Positions 1 through 6,684 of a DNA stretch of 47,034 nt are shown here, one piece after another (position 1 is the stretch's first letter; each line of letters opens with the position of its first letter). The notes under the pieces are model-generated. The model had not been told where the DNA came from. It saw only the letters and a list, made by a program, of their open reading frames with translations, and ran no database searches. The DNA lies in IMG/VR virus record IMGVR_UViG_3300032053_000133, positions 1 to 47,034 of that record; one strand, given 5' to 3'. The stretch comes from a virus. Both the position numbers and the translations under genes were made by a program.

Positions 1-113
1 TTTGCAAAGAGGTCGGGAGGTTATTGGAACGGAATGACTATATTGACGACCCCGACATTGTAAGGGCTTACGAGTCGGCCCTTGCCTCCCTTCGTAAGGT
101 TGAAGGTGAATAA
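1..113 (+). CDS. HTPGPW-type small phage protein, 3' fragment
   Basis: This is the C-terminal part (about 36 residues, ending RKVEGE and TAA at 111-113) of a gene whose 5' end lies outside the window. The 113 bases are identical to the 3' ends of the full genes at 46019-46312 and 46698-47012, so this is the same family: phage proteins that begin MSETKHTPGPW and carry a NARLIAAAPE core. The molecular role of that family is unknown. The stop overlaps the next ATG (TAATG), so the next gene is translationally coupled. It may be the missing end of the copy at 46698 if the genome closes here. Confidence 0.7.
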   Translation, partial: CKEVGRLLERNDYIDDPDIVRAYESALASLRKVEGE

Positions 114-310
114 TGGATATGAAAGACTGCCACCGCTGTCCTATATGTAACACGACCTGGCCGGAGAGCAAATTGAACAGCCAGGGGATATGCCCCTATT
201 GCCGCGGGGAGGAGGACCGGCCGATGGAGGCCCAGCCTGCGCCTACGCCCAAGGTAGAGCCAGGGGCGAGAGTTATGCAATTAAATTTATTTGAGAAGGA
301 GCCAGAATGA
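113..310 (+). CDS. Small zinc-ribbon-like protein (65 aa)
   Basis: The start overlaps the preceding stop as TAATG. Two cysteine pairs, CPIC near residue 10 and CPYC near residue 29, form a classic four-cysteine zinc ribbon in the N-terminal half. The rest is a Pro-rich linker (residues about 39-52) and a short tail. Such mini zinc ribbons in phages often bind nucleic acid or a host protein, but no specific function can be assigned. The TGA stop overlaps the ATG of the next gene (ATGA), so it belongs to the rightward early operon. Confidence 0.7.
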   Translation: MDMKDCHRCPICNTTWPESKLNSQGICPYCRGEEDRPMEAQPAPTPKVEPGARVMQLNLFEKEPE

Positions 311-504
311 GCGGAGAACGATGCGCATACGCGCTATACACCGAGAACAGGCCGGACATGGGTCCAAGCGTCGTCGTCAGGCTAAATCTGCGAATGGCCC
401 AGCTTGTGGCGGATGCGCTGGAGATCATCAATCCCGAAGAAGAGATCAACGAGCGGGACGCGAGAGAGCTCGCCGGGGACATCAGAAAAGCGATGGGAGG
501 TTGA
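307..504 (+). CDS. Hypothetical protein (65 aa)
   Basis: A short soluble protein without recognised motifs. Its middle (MAQLVADALEIINP) and its end (ARELAGDIRKAMGG) look like two amphipathic helices. The start overlaps the previous stop as ATGA, with an AAGGAG site 5-10 bases upstream. It lies tightly between the zinc-ribbon gene and the next gene, consistent with one mRNA. Confidence 0.6.
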   Translation: MSGERCAYALYTENRPDMGPSVVVRLNLRMAQLVADALEIINPEEEINERDARELAGDIRKAMGG

Positions 505-506
505 CC

Positions 507-1154
507 ATGGACAAACGAATCAAAATCCGTTACGAAGGTAAGCGTGGGTGTGGATACCGGAAGAAGGAAGCGCTCTATATCGTCAATTTCGATGGAGCCA
601 TGGCCCCCTGCGGGAAGATGCCCGTGGCCCTGGACGTCTGCCCGGCCTGCGGCGAAGGGATCAAGCCTGCGCGAGCCGTCTGGACATGGGTTGACGGTGA
701 TGTGCTTCTCAAGGAAGCGATTATGAAGACCTGTAGCTTGAAGGTCTGCCCGTCCTCCTGTCCGCTGTCGGCCAAGGCATTGGTCGGCGGCGAGAAGTTC
801 GGCCAGGTGGGGCTGACCTGGATCGGAGAGAGGCATTATCCCACGCCGGCCGATTTCATGCGCGAAGCGGCGGCAATGGGAATCTCCAGGCGGATCAAGA
901 CGATCCCCAAAGGCTTCGCTCTTGGCAAGACCTGGGCGCTCCTGGCCCACAGGCTGACGATCCCGGCCACGGAGAAGGGCAAGGAGGCCACAGCGGGGAT
1001 ATTCTTCATGTACCAGCCGACCGCGATCGAGTACGTCTGCAAGGGCACCGAGACGAAGGAAGAGATCGACGCCCTGATCAAGCGGGGCCTGACGCCGATC
1101 CTGGTCGAGAATCCGCCGAAGGAAGCGCCGCCCGAGGAAAAGGAGTGGATTTGA
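507..1154 (+). CDS. Hypothetical protein with N-terminal Cys motif (215 aa)
   Basis: The ATG at 507 is chosen because GGGAGG sits 6 bases upstream; the frame stays open further upstream but that part overlaps the preceding gene. A CPAC motif near residue 49, with Cys residues near 15, 37, 76 and 83 (the last as CPSSC), suggests metal binding in the first half. The second half is mixed alpha/beta and ends in an acidic, Pro-rich tail (residues about 200-215). It is not recognised as a known family. The stop overlaps the TTG start of the next small gene. Confidence 0.65.
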   Translation: MDKRIKIRYEGKRGCGYRKKEALYIVNFDGAMAPCGKMPVALDVCPACGEGIKPARAVWTWVDGDVLLKEAIMKTCSLKVCPSSCPLSAKALVGGEKFGQVGLTWIGERHYPTPADFMREAAAMGISRRIKTIPKGFALGKTWALLAHRLTIPATEKGKEATAGIFFMYQPTAIEYVCKGTETKEEIDALIKRGLTPILVENPPKEAPPEEKEWI

Positions 1155-1291
1155 GCTACTTCATCATCCTGGCAATTATGGGGATTGCGCTGGCCCTACT
1201 CTCCCCCAAGAGGACCAGGCTCGCCAAGCGAAACGGTCATCATTTGGGAAAAACCGACGATCGTGCAATAATGGAGAAGAAAGATGCGTAA
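1151..1291 (+). CDS. Small single-pass membrane protein (46 aa, TTG start)
   Basis: The TTG at 1151 has AGGAG five bases upstream; a GTG at 1145 in the same frame is an alternative. The first 18 residues (SYFIILAIMGIALALL) form one hydrophobic helix, followed by a basic stretch (PKRTRLAKR), which predicts an N-out/C-in membrane peptide. The gene overlaps its upstream neighbour by 4 bases and its downstream neighbour by 8. Promoter copy 1 lies inside its 3' half. Function unknown. Confidence 0.5.
   Translation: MSYFIILAIMGIALALLSPKRTRLAKRNGHHLGKTDDRAIMEKKDA
1242..1276 (+). promoter_or_regulatory. Early promoter motif, copy 1
   Basis: ATTTGG (1242-1247), 17 bases, GCAAT (1265-1269), then AATGGAG. 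Read as a promoter: -35 TTGGGA at 1244-1249, 17-bp spacer, -10 AATAAT at 1267-1272 with a TGC extension. It lies just before the 34-aa gene at 1284 and the recT-like gene at 1397, and would give an internal start for the recombination genes. It is one of six matching copies in the window. Confidence 0.6.
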
Positions 1292-1388
1292 AGTAAATTG
1301 GGATGTTGCGATCAGGCTAGGCGGCTGGGGCGTCATGCTCCTGGCCGTCGGTTTCTTTTGGGCCTGGATCATAAGTCTAATTTTCTAG
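1284..1388 (+). CDS. Small membrane peptide (34 aa)
   Basis: ATG at 1284, with GGAG seven bases upstream. Residues about 10-33 (LGGWGVMLLAVGFFWAWIISL) form one Trp-rich transmembrane helix, and only two basic residues precede it. The gene overlaps the preceding one by 8 bases and ends 8 bases before the recT-like ATG; its stop region (TAGGAGG) supplies the ribosome binding site for that gene. Function unknown; holin-like size, but the wrong context for lysis. Confidence 0.5.
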   Translation: MRKVNWDVAIRLGGWGVMLLAVGFFWAWIISLIF

Positions 1389-1396
1389 GAGGATAA

Positions 1397-2380
1397 ATGG
1401 CAGAAGAAAAGACCGCACAATTGGTCAAAATGTCGTCCGGGGATGTCGTTGAGCTCTCGCGAAACGTGCCCGGAATGATGGAGCTCGCCAGGGCTCTTTT
1501 CAAGTCCGGGATGTTCCCCGAGATCCAAAACGAGTTCCAAGTCCTGGTCAAGATCGAGTATGGCCGGGAGCTCGGGATTCAGCCGCTCCAGGCGCTCCAG
1601 ACGATCGACGTCATCAAGGGGCACCTGGCAATCAGGTCACAGCTTATGCTCGCCCTTTTCCAGCAACGCGGGGGAAGGATCAAGATCACGCAGAAGGACA
1701 AACAGGGGAGCATCGTCGTCTTCTCAATAGGCGACCGCGAGCCCCTTACGGATCAATTCATGTGGGAAGACGTGGTCCGGGCCGGACTCGCCGGGAAGGA
1801 TACCTACAAAAACTATCCGACCGACATGATGTATGCTCGTTGCATATCCCGTGGTATCAAAGCATACGATCCGGCGTCTGTCCTGGGCCTGGTGTCCGTC
1901 GAAGAAGCGATCGACCTGGAGCCCGTCGCGGGGACGGCACCGGCCGCGATCGAAGTCAAGACCTACGCCCTGCCGACCGGTGAGCCCAAGCCCGAGAAGC
2001 CGGAGAAACCAAAGAAGGCCAAGAAGGAAGAGCCCCCGATCGAGCAGACGAAAGCCGAGCCTCCGGCCGCGGCGGGGCCCGAGAAGCCTGCCGAGAAAGC
2101 CCAGGCACCCAAGCCTGAGGACGTCGAGCCCGAGATCGTCAAACCCATGCTTTCGGCAGATGCCGAGCCCCACCCGATGATCGTTGAGCTCTTGGAAAAG
2201 ATCTCCAAGAAATTCAGCCGGCCGGATCTCCAGGCGAAGCTGATCGCCAAGACCGAAGGCAAGTACCAGGTCAAGATCAAGAATTTCCCCGCAGACCTGA
2301 CCGAAGATCAAGCATGGTGGGTCGTCGGGGTGCTTGACAACACCTGGCAGAGAGAAGAGGCGCTCCTGTGCCAACGGTAG
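1397..2380 (+). CDS. recT: RecT-family single-strand annealing protein
   Basis: 327 residues with a TAGGAGG ribosome binding site. The core at residues about 55-180 has RecT-family hallmarks: LGIQPLQALQ followed by TIDVIKGHLAIRSQLMLAL, then KNYPTDMMYARCISRGIK. This pattern is known from the RecT/Bet superfamily, which coats single-stranded DNA and anneals complementary strands. From about residue 190 a long Lys/Pro/Glu-rich linker leads to a C-terminal domain (residues about 255-327) of the kind that in other phages may contact SSB or the partner nuclease; that role is inference. The next gene encodes a nuclease and overlaps by 13 bases, the usual annealase/exonuclease pair. Confidence 0.85.
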   Translation: MAEEKTAQLVKMSSGDVVELSRNVPGMMELARALFKSGMFPEIQNEFQVLVKIEYGRELGIQPLQALQTIDVIKGHLAIRSQLMLALFQQRGGRIKITQKDKQGSIVVFSIGDREPLTDQFMWEDVVRAGLAGKDTYKNYPTDMMYARCISRGIKAYDPASVLGLVSVEEAIDLEPVAGTAPAAIEVKTYALPTGEPKPEKPEKPKKAKKEEPPIEQTKAEPPAAAGPEKPAEKAQAPKPEDVEPEIVKPMLSADAEPHPMIVELLEKISKKFSRPDLQAKLIAKTEGKYQVKIKNFPADLTEDQAWWVVGVLDNTWQREEALLCQR

Positions 2381-3384
2381 CTGACAATCTTCAATTGGCC
2401 CTGGATAAAGCGGACGAGGATTTCTCTCCGCCCAGGCAGATCGACAAATCCGTCAACCGGGCGTCCTCCGCTGGCTGGCTCTATGATTGCCAGAGGCACC
2501 TGGTCCTCATGCGGCTGGCACCGGAGAAGGAGATCGTCGGCAAGGATCAGCGGCGCAGGTTCGCCGAAGGCGCCAAACAAGAGATTCTCATGCGGGACGA
2601 TTTCAGGAGAGCCGGGGTGAATATTCTGCCCATGAAACCGAAGGGCAGGGTCATCCAGGGCCCAGAGATAAAGTTTGAGCCTGACGACCTTTTCGAGATC
2701 AACGGAGTGAGCCCGATCCCCGTCGATTACAAAAGCTGCTCGTCTGCCATCTTCCGCGAGATCAAGAGATACGAAGTCGGCTCAGACCTGAAACGCTCCC
2801 GGCTGACCTGGATCAGGCACTACCCAGTCCAGATGAACATTTATTGCGCCGGTTGGGGCGCGACCTACGGGCTCATGCCGTTCAAGGACAAGGAGAGCGG
2901 GGAAAAGAAGATCATCGAATGCCCGTACAACTCCGGCGACTATTCCTTCGTTGCCGATGGGTTCACGGAGATCAACCGGATGGTCGAGAAAGAGGACGTA
3001 CCGGCCGTCATCAACAACAATGCGGTTTGCTCGTTCTGCGGATTCCGCGACCATTGCTATCCAGAAGAGAAGCCGAAGGCCGCGGTATCGAAGATCCAGG
3101 ATCATGAGCTCGCCATGAAGGTTCTGTCTTTGCTTGAGCGGCGTCAGGCCATGCTCTCCTCGGGGATCAAGCAGGCGGCGAAGGAGCTCGAAGAGACCGA
3201 GGACGAGATCAAGGGCGAGATCCGGGCCCTAGGCGAAGTCGTCGAGATCGGAGACTACCGCGTGACCTGCCAGAAATCGACTAGGACCGAATACGAGATC
3301 CCGGACGACGTGAAGAAGCAGTACAAGAAGATCGTCGATTCCTGGAAGCCGATCAAAATAGAATTCTTTGGAGGTCCACTATGA
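2368..3384 (+). CDS. Cas4/RecB-like PD-(D/E)XK exonuclease with Fe-S cysteines
   Basis: 338 residues from a GTG start that overlaps the recT-like gene. Nuclease residues: FEPDD at about 103-107, PVDYK at 118-122 (the D-x-K part of the motif), and QMNIYC around 155-160. Four cysteines in Cas4/AddB-type spacing, one early (C41) and three late (C221, C224, C230 in CSFCGFRDHC), suggest an iron-sulfur cluster that staples the fold. The protein probably resects DNA ends to make tails for the RecT-like partner. The C-terminal 110 residues are helical and charged. The family is clear; polarity and exact activity are inferred. Confidence 0.82.
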   Translation: MPTVADNLQLALDKADEDFSPPRQIDKSVNRASSAGWLYDCQRHLVLMRLAPEKEIVGKDQRRRFAEGAKQEILMRDDFRRAGVNILPMKPKGRVIQGPEIKFEPDDLFEINGVSPIPVDYKSCSSAIFREIKRYEVGSDLKRSRLTWIRHYPVQMNIYCAGWGATYGLMPFKDKESGEKKIIECPYNSGDYSFVADGFTEINRMVEKEDVPAVINNNAVCSFCGFRDHCYPEEKPKAAVSKIQDHELAMKVLSLLERRQAMLSSGIKQAAKELEETEDEIKGEIRALGEVVEIGDYRVTCQKSTRTEYEIPDDVKKQYKKIVDSWKPIKIEFFGGPL

Positions 3385-3491
3385 TGCTATTTCTCATGAA
3401 CAGGCACCTTGTCTTTCTCAATTGGCGGTTCCCGTTTATCCACATCAGGTTCAGGCACTTGATCCAGAAGGGAAGGCCCCATGGCCTATGA
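3381..3491 (+). CDS. Small hydrophobic/basic peptide (36 aa)
   Basis: ATG at 3381, with GGAGG six bases upstream, overlapping the preceding stop (ATGATG). The peptide starts MMLFLMNRHLVFL and contains alternating aromatic and basic residues. It overlaps the next gene by 11 bases. The good ribosome binding site and tight packing support translation, but no function can be given. Confidence 0.4.
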   Translation: MMLFLMNRHLVFLNWRFPFIHIRFRHLIQKGRPHGL

Positions 3492-3789
3492 ACAGGATGC
3501 CGGGATCGATTATTCAAAGCTGATCTGTCCTCTCTCGATGGCGGCCCCCCAGCCCAGCTATTGCCAGACGACGGCCTGCGGCGCCTGGGTCCAGAAACCA
3601 AGCAAAAGGGGCGGCCAGATCCGCGTCTGCGTCATCATAACATTCTTCAATAGGGTCGGCCTTCATATCGGGAATATCGGAGAATACTTCAATGACTTGA
3701 ATTGGGCCAAAAAGAAAAAGGACGGGGACAGGCCCCGAAGGAGAGAGCCAGAAGATGACCAAAAAAGGGACGAGCCGGATTATCTTTAG
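3481..3789 (+). CDS. Hypothetical protein (102 aa)
   Basis: ATG with GAAGGG upstream. Three or four cysteines in the first half (C16, C28, C33 and C50) suggest metal binding or a small Cys cluster, and FFNRVGLHIGNI follows. The last third is highly charged (KKKKDGDRPRRREPEDDQ). It overlaps the RlpA-like gene by 35 bases. A distant resemblance in size and Cys pattern to the 76-aa protein at 39970 is visible but not convincing. Confidence 0.55.
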   Translation: MAYEQDAGIDYSKLICPLSMAAPQPSYCQTTACGAWVQKPSKRGGQIRVCVIITFFNRVGLHIGNIGEYFNDLNWAKKKKDGDRPRRREPEDDQKRDEPDYL

Positions 3790-4246
3790 CCTTTTTTTCG
3801 TCCTCGTCTTTTCTGCGATCGCAGGAGGACAAGATTACATCACGACATCCTATTACGGGCCGGGCTTCCATGGCCGGCAGACGGCCAACAGGGAAGTCTT
3901 CGATATGTATAGCCTCACCTGTGCCAGCAGGACGCTGGCCTTCGACACCTGGATCGAGATCCAATGCGACAAGACGATGCGGTCGATCATTGCGCGAGTT
4001 AACGATCGAGGCCCTTTTTGGCCCGGGCGGGATCTCGATGTCAGCTACGCGGTTGCTTACCACCTGGGAATTCTTGAGATTGGCGTCGCGGATGTCAGGA
4101 TCAGGGAGATCAAATTCTCGAAAGGAGCCATGCTATGCCTCGAACGCCTGATGGGAAATGGGTCGATAAAAACGGCCGACAGTTCACGATGCACGATTGC
4201 GTTCGTGCTCTTCATGCAGGGATTACTCGGCTCACCTGGGAAGTGA
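3755..4246 (+). CDS. RlpA-like double-psi beta-barrel protein, secreted
   Basis: 163 residues. Residues 1-25 form a signal peptide: KK, a hydrophobic core IIFSLFFVLVFSAIAGG, then QDY; there is no lipobox Cys. Residues about 31-118 carry RlpA/expansin-like hallmarks: SYYGPGFHGRQTANRE, SLTCASRTLAFDTWIEI, then IIARVNDRGPFWPGRDLDVS with the family aspartate (D84). RlpA proteins cleave denuded peptidoglycan glycan strands in some bacteria. The part after about residue 125 overlaps the next gene out of frame by 112 bases and looks unlike the family. It sits in the early region, far from the lysis cassette, so a role in envelope modification during infection is as likely as lysis. Confidence 0.78.
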   Translation: MTKKGTSRIIFSLFFVLVFSAIAGGQDYITTSYYGPGFHGRQTANREVFDMYSLTCASRTLAFDTWIEIQCDKTMRSIIARVNDRGPFWPGRDLDVSYAVAYHLGILEIGVADVRIREIKFSKGAMLCLERLMGNGSIKTADSSRCTIAFVLFMQGLLGSPGK

Positions 4247-4413
4247 ATTTCGGCGAGAAGACAAAAGACGATCCCCGCAAGAAGGCTAACTACCTTCGCG
4301 ACATCGAGATCCTGGAGGTCATCCAGGACAGCTTCAAATCTTCCGCCAAGAAATTCGTCGAGAGCCAGAAGCAGGCCGTCAAGTTAAAGATCCCGGGCGG
4401 TGGCGACAATTGA
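4135..4413 (+). CDS. Hypothetical protein (92 aa)
   Basis: ATG at 4135 with AAAGGAG seven bases upstream; an ATG at 4130 belongs to the RlpA-like frame. The 112-base out-of-frame overlap with rlpA-like is unusually long. The N-terminal part (TPDGKWVDKNGRQFTMHDCVRAL) is followed by a charged helical C-terminal half with many Lys and Glu. No family recognised. Confidence 0.6.
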   Translation: MPRTPDGKWVDKNGRQFTMHDCVRALHAGITRLTWEVNFGEKTKDDPRKKANYLRDIEILEVIQDSFKSSAKKFVESQKQAVKLKIPGGGDN

Positions 4414-4446
4414 CCGATCCCCCGGCGACCCGAACGAGGAGGAAAG

Positions 4447-4680
4447 ATGAATTTTCTGACGCCCTGTAAAGCTATGCGAGCGAAATGCCTGGATTGTAGT
4501 GCGGGATCATACAACGAAGTGAAGCTCTGCCCGATGGACGATTGCCCGTTATACCCATATCGTTTTGGGCACCGCCCTGCCCGGAGTACCCCCGGCCCCC
4601 CAAAAGTCAAAAACCCCCGTCCCACGACGGGACTTTTCGCCAAAAAGGGCCATTCTGCGATCGATCAGGGGCCCCGTTGA
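4447..4680 (+). CDS. Conserved phage Cys-cluster protein (77 aa)
   Basis: ATG with GAGGAGG upstream. Residues about 7-45 (CKAMRAKCLDCSAG, then VKLCPMDDCPLYPYRFG) match a widespread small phage family with five or six invariant cysteines and the LYPYR(F/M)G ending; it probably binds zinc, and its role is unknown. Family members usually end soon after this motif. Here the frame continues about 30 more residues through a terminator-like hairpin, so the tail may be incidental. Confidence 0.75.
   Translation: MNFLTPCKAMRAKCLDCSAGSYNEVKLCPMDDCPLYPYRFGHRPARSTPGPPKVKNPRPTTGLFAKKGHSAIDQGPR
4616..4637 (+). terminator. Possible intrinsic terminator or attenuator hairpin
   Basis: CCCGTC, a CCAC loop, GACGGG, then a short T-run (ACTTTTC); flanking AAAAGT/ACTTTT can extend the stem. 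It sits inside the 3' end of the Cys-cluster gene and before the RuvC-like gene. The T-run is short, so partial attenuation is more likely than full termination. Confidence 0.35.
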
Positions 4681-5168
4681 TCAACAGGAGCGTGATGGCC
4701 ATCGACCCCGGCGTCAGCACGGGCTGGGCCTTCAAGCCGGCGAATTCCGAAGAAGAGGTCATCATCGGGACGCAGCACTTCCCGATCGTCCGCGGTGAGA
4801 GCCGGGGGATGCGCTTCATCCGCTTCCAGGGCTGGCTCTCAACGTTCATTGTCGGCAACCAGCCGGGCCTGGTCCTTTATGAAAAGGCGCATTTCCGGGG
4901 CGGTGCCACGACCGAGATCCTGGTCGGCATGACGGCCCTGATCGAGACGGTCTGCTCGGTCAATCGGATCGAATACGGACACGCCCGATCCGACGAGATC
5001 AAAAAGATCATCTTGGGCAAGAGCGTTGCCACGAAGGAAGAAATGGGCCACGCGGCCCAAATGATGTTTGGTCCGATCGACATCGAAGACGAGCACCAGG
5101 CAGACGCGCTCTGTCTCCTGGGCTATGCGATCAGGAAAAATATGCTGACGATTGTGGAGTTCGTATAG
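4677..5168 (+). CDS. ruvC-like: RuvC-like Holliday junction resolvase
   Basis: 163 residues from a TTG at 4677, whose T overlaps the preceding TGA. An ATG at 4695 has AGGAG four bases upstream, but starting there would cut the first beta strand (SVMAIDPG), so the TTG is preferred. RuvC-type acidic residues are visible: D10 in AIDPGVSTGW, E69 in LVLYEK, and D143 in DEHQADALCL. RuvC-fold resolvases cut four-way junctions; in a phage this clears branched DNA before packaging and completes RecT-type recombination. It is the third member of the recombination set. Confidence 0.8.
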   Translation: MINRSVMAIDPGVSTGWAFKPANSEEEVIIGTQHFPIVRGESRGMRFIRFQGWLSTFIVGNQPGLVLYEKAHFRGGATTEILVGMTALIETVCSVNRIEYGHARSDEIKKIILGKSVATKEEMGHAAQMMFGPIDIEDEHQADALCLLGYAIRKNMLTIVEFV

Positions 5169-5217
5169 CCAGGAACAACGGGAGTACGAGGCCGAGGATT
5201 GACGAAGGAGTCCCCCC

Positions 5218-5496
5218 ATGCCGAATGAAGTGAAGGACTTGCTTGATTTGCTTAACGCTGTGACCCCCGACCCGCTGACGGGGTTGACTACGATTATTAT
5301 GCACTTTTCGACACTTGACCGCCTCCGCGCCCTTGTAAACCACGCCGAGGACTACGCGCGGCTGATCAAGGCGGCGAGAGATGTTGAGGAGAGCGGGATC
5401 AATTTTACGTATCCGCGTTTTTACGAAATTCAGGTAGATAAATCGGTATGGAATGAGTTGAAAAGCGCCCTTGCGCGGGTAGAGGAGGAAACATGA
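5218..5496 (+). CDS. Hypothetical protein (92 aa)
   Basis: ATG with GAAGGAG upstream. Largely alpha-helical by eye (VKDLLDLLNAV; ALVNHAEDYARLIKAARDVEE; ELKSALARVEE). It ends in EEET, encoded by the same GAGGAAACATGA cassette that ends the next genes, and the TGA overlaps the next ATG. No function recognised. Confidence 0.6.
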   Translation: MPNEVKDLLDLLNAVTPDPLTGLTTIIMHFSTLDRLRALVNHAEDYARLIKAARDVEESGINFTYPRFYEIQVDKSVWNELKSALARVEEET

Positions 5497-5684
5497 AAAC
5501 CGTCCGTGACATCCTGATAGCCGAGTTGAAAAGAATGGAGGCCGACGGGCTGATTGCCCCCAGGGAGTTGTGTGTATGTGGGATGAACCGTCCCGACGTG
5601 ATGCTTGGCGAGGGTGATGATTGCTTTAGTTGCGTCCCCGCGAAACTGAAGGACGGCATCTACGTCCCAATGGAGGAAACATGA
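5493..5684 (+). CDS. Small protein of a duplicated pair (63 aa)
   Basis: Begins MKTVRDILIAELKRM and ends with IYVPMEET, like the next gene. The middle differs and has four cysteines (two as CVC, then CFSC), suggesting a possible zinc site. GGAGGAAAC precedes the ATG. Start and end match the neighbour at DNA level while the centre does not, a sign of module exchange. Function unknown. Confidence 0.65.
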   Translation: MKTVRDILIAELKRMEADGLIAPRELCVCGMNRPDVMLGEGDDCFSCVPAKLKDGIYVPMEET

Positions 5685-5908
5685 AAACCGTCCGTGACAT
5701 CCTGATAGCCGAGTTGAAGCGCATGGGGGCCGACGGGCTGTGTGGCGAAAATTGCGGTTGTTCTATGGATGATCTGCCGTGCGCCTTTGAGAACGACATC
5801 ACCGAATGTGAACCGGCCAGAAGAAAAATCGCCACCGCCGAGGATGTTCGCGTGGACGCAGACTTTTCGATAGGCGATGAAATCTACGTCCCAATGGAGG
5901 AAACATGA
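5681..5908 (+). CDS. Small protein, paralogue of the preceding gene (75 aa)
   Basis: The first 15 residues nearly match the preceding gene (MKTVRDILIAELKRM) and the ending IYVPMEET is the same. The middle has Cys residues in CGENCGCSMDDLPC, again suggesting metal binding. The ATG at 5681 is used because the repeated GGAGGAAAC lies just upstream; upstream codons in this frame overlap the previous gene. ATGA overlap with the next gene. Confidence 0.65.
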   Translation: MKTVRDILIAELKRMGADGLCGENCGCSMDDLPCAFENDITECEPARRKIATAEDVRVDADFSIGDEIYVPMEET

Positions 5909-6366
5909 CACCCGAAAAGTTGGCTGAAAGGTTGACGGTTTGGAAAATGCTTATCCATGAGGGCGTCTGGACCGACGAGGACGCCGAAGCCCTGGACCAG
6001 TTGCGGGCGATGCTCAAGGAGCCGACGAGTCTCGTCGGGCATAACGAGCAGGTTGACCTAGACGGAAATATCTATCGACATGGAGGAAACATGACACCCG
6101 AAAAGTTGAGGGAATGGCTGGTTGGAATTGAGAAGGACTTCGCTTGGTCTATCGGGAAAAGGGACATGGAAGCCCTCGCCCAACTTCGCGCCATGCTGGA
6201 TGCGCGGGACATCAGGGACATAAAAGAAAAAATTGATGACGACGACATCGAAGACGCCCTTGAAGCCCTGTGGAAAATAACCGGTTATCTAATGGTCCTG
6301 GGTCGTCCCATCAAAGAGTGGCTTGTGGCCTTCCTCCGCTCCAAAGGAATCACGGTGACGCCATGA
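5905..6366 (+). CDS. Fused tandem duplicate of a small protein (153 aa)
   Basis: Two copies of one unit lie in a single frame: residues 1-36 (MTPEKLAERL to LDQLRAML) and 63-98 (MTPEKLREWL to LAQLRAML). The second copy still has GGAGGAAAC and an ATG at 6091, so a 91-aa product could also be made from it. Compared with the other junctions, the stretch before 6091 is 2 nt shorter, which moves the old TGA out of frame and joins the two genes. The C-terminal part after residue 98 is acidic, then hydrophobic. Function unknown. Confidence 0.65.
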   Translation: MTPEKLAERLTVWKMLIHEGVWTDEDAEALDQLRAMLKEPTSLVGHNEQVDLDGNIYRHGGNMTPEKLREWLVGIEKDFAWSIGKRDMEALAQLRAMLDARDIRDIKEKIDDDDIEDALEALWKITGYLMVLGRPIKEWLVAFLRSKGITVTP

Positions 6367-6632
6367 CCAAGGCAAGCAAGCCCAAGGGAGTCAAGGAAGG
6401 AAAGCCGGGGGTGTTTAATGTAGCCATTAATGCCCTGGCGGATTTTAGGATCGGCCTAGCCGATGACGGCCCGCAGAAAGGTTGGACCGCCGAGATCAAC
6501 AAGGCCATCGCCGTCCTCGAAGCGGCGGGGGAGGTACATCCTTGGGAAGACATGGACAGGACGTGCGACATGTCCGCATCGGATACGCGCCGTATCGCAA
6601 GGGCCATCTACGAGGCTCACCGTGACCGCTAG
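6363..6632 (+). CDS. Hypothetical protein (89 aa)
   Basis: The ATG at 6363 overlaps the preceding stop region. A basic N-terminus (TKASKPKGVKEGKP) precedes a mixed helical protein ending DTRRIARAIYEAHRDR. No known family. It probably stays in the same mRNA as the preceding array. Confidence 0.5.
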   Translation: MTKASKPKGVKEGKPGVFNVAINALADFRIGLADDGPQKGWTAEINKAIAVLEAAGEVHPWEDMDRTCDMSASDTRRIARAIYEAHRDR

Positions 6633-6684
6633 GCACTACCTTGCGCTGGCATGGGGCGTACTGGCCGCGAAGGGGATGGCGTGA
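6622..6684 (+). CDS. Possible 20-aa peptide (GTG start)
   Basis: GTG at 6622 with GAGG upstream, encoding a short hydrophobic segment (YLALAWGVLAAKGMA) that fills the gap between two genes and overlaps both. The reading frame is short enough to be chance; it is listed because the packing of this operon leaves few gaps. Confidence 0.2.
   Translation: MTARHYLALAWGVLAAKGMA

Larger units (their letters stand above)
5484..6108 (+). repeat. Repeated RBS/stop/start cassette array
   Basis: Short direct repeats lie at each gene junction here. A 47-bp unit with ribosome binding site and gene start is identical at 5484-5530 and 5672-5718. A 27-bp gene end is identical at 5658-5684 and 5882-5908. A 28-bp junction and gene start is identical at 5895-5922 and 6081-6108. 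The common core is GGAGGAAACATGA, which is at once a ribosome binding site, the start codon and the overlapping stop. Homology at junctions lets whole genes be gained, lost or swapped. Confidence 0.85.
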
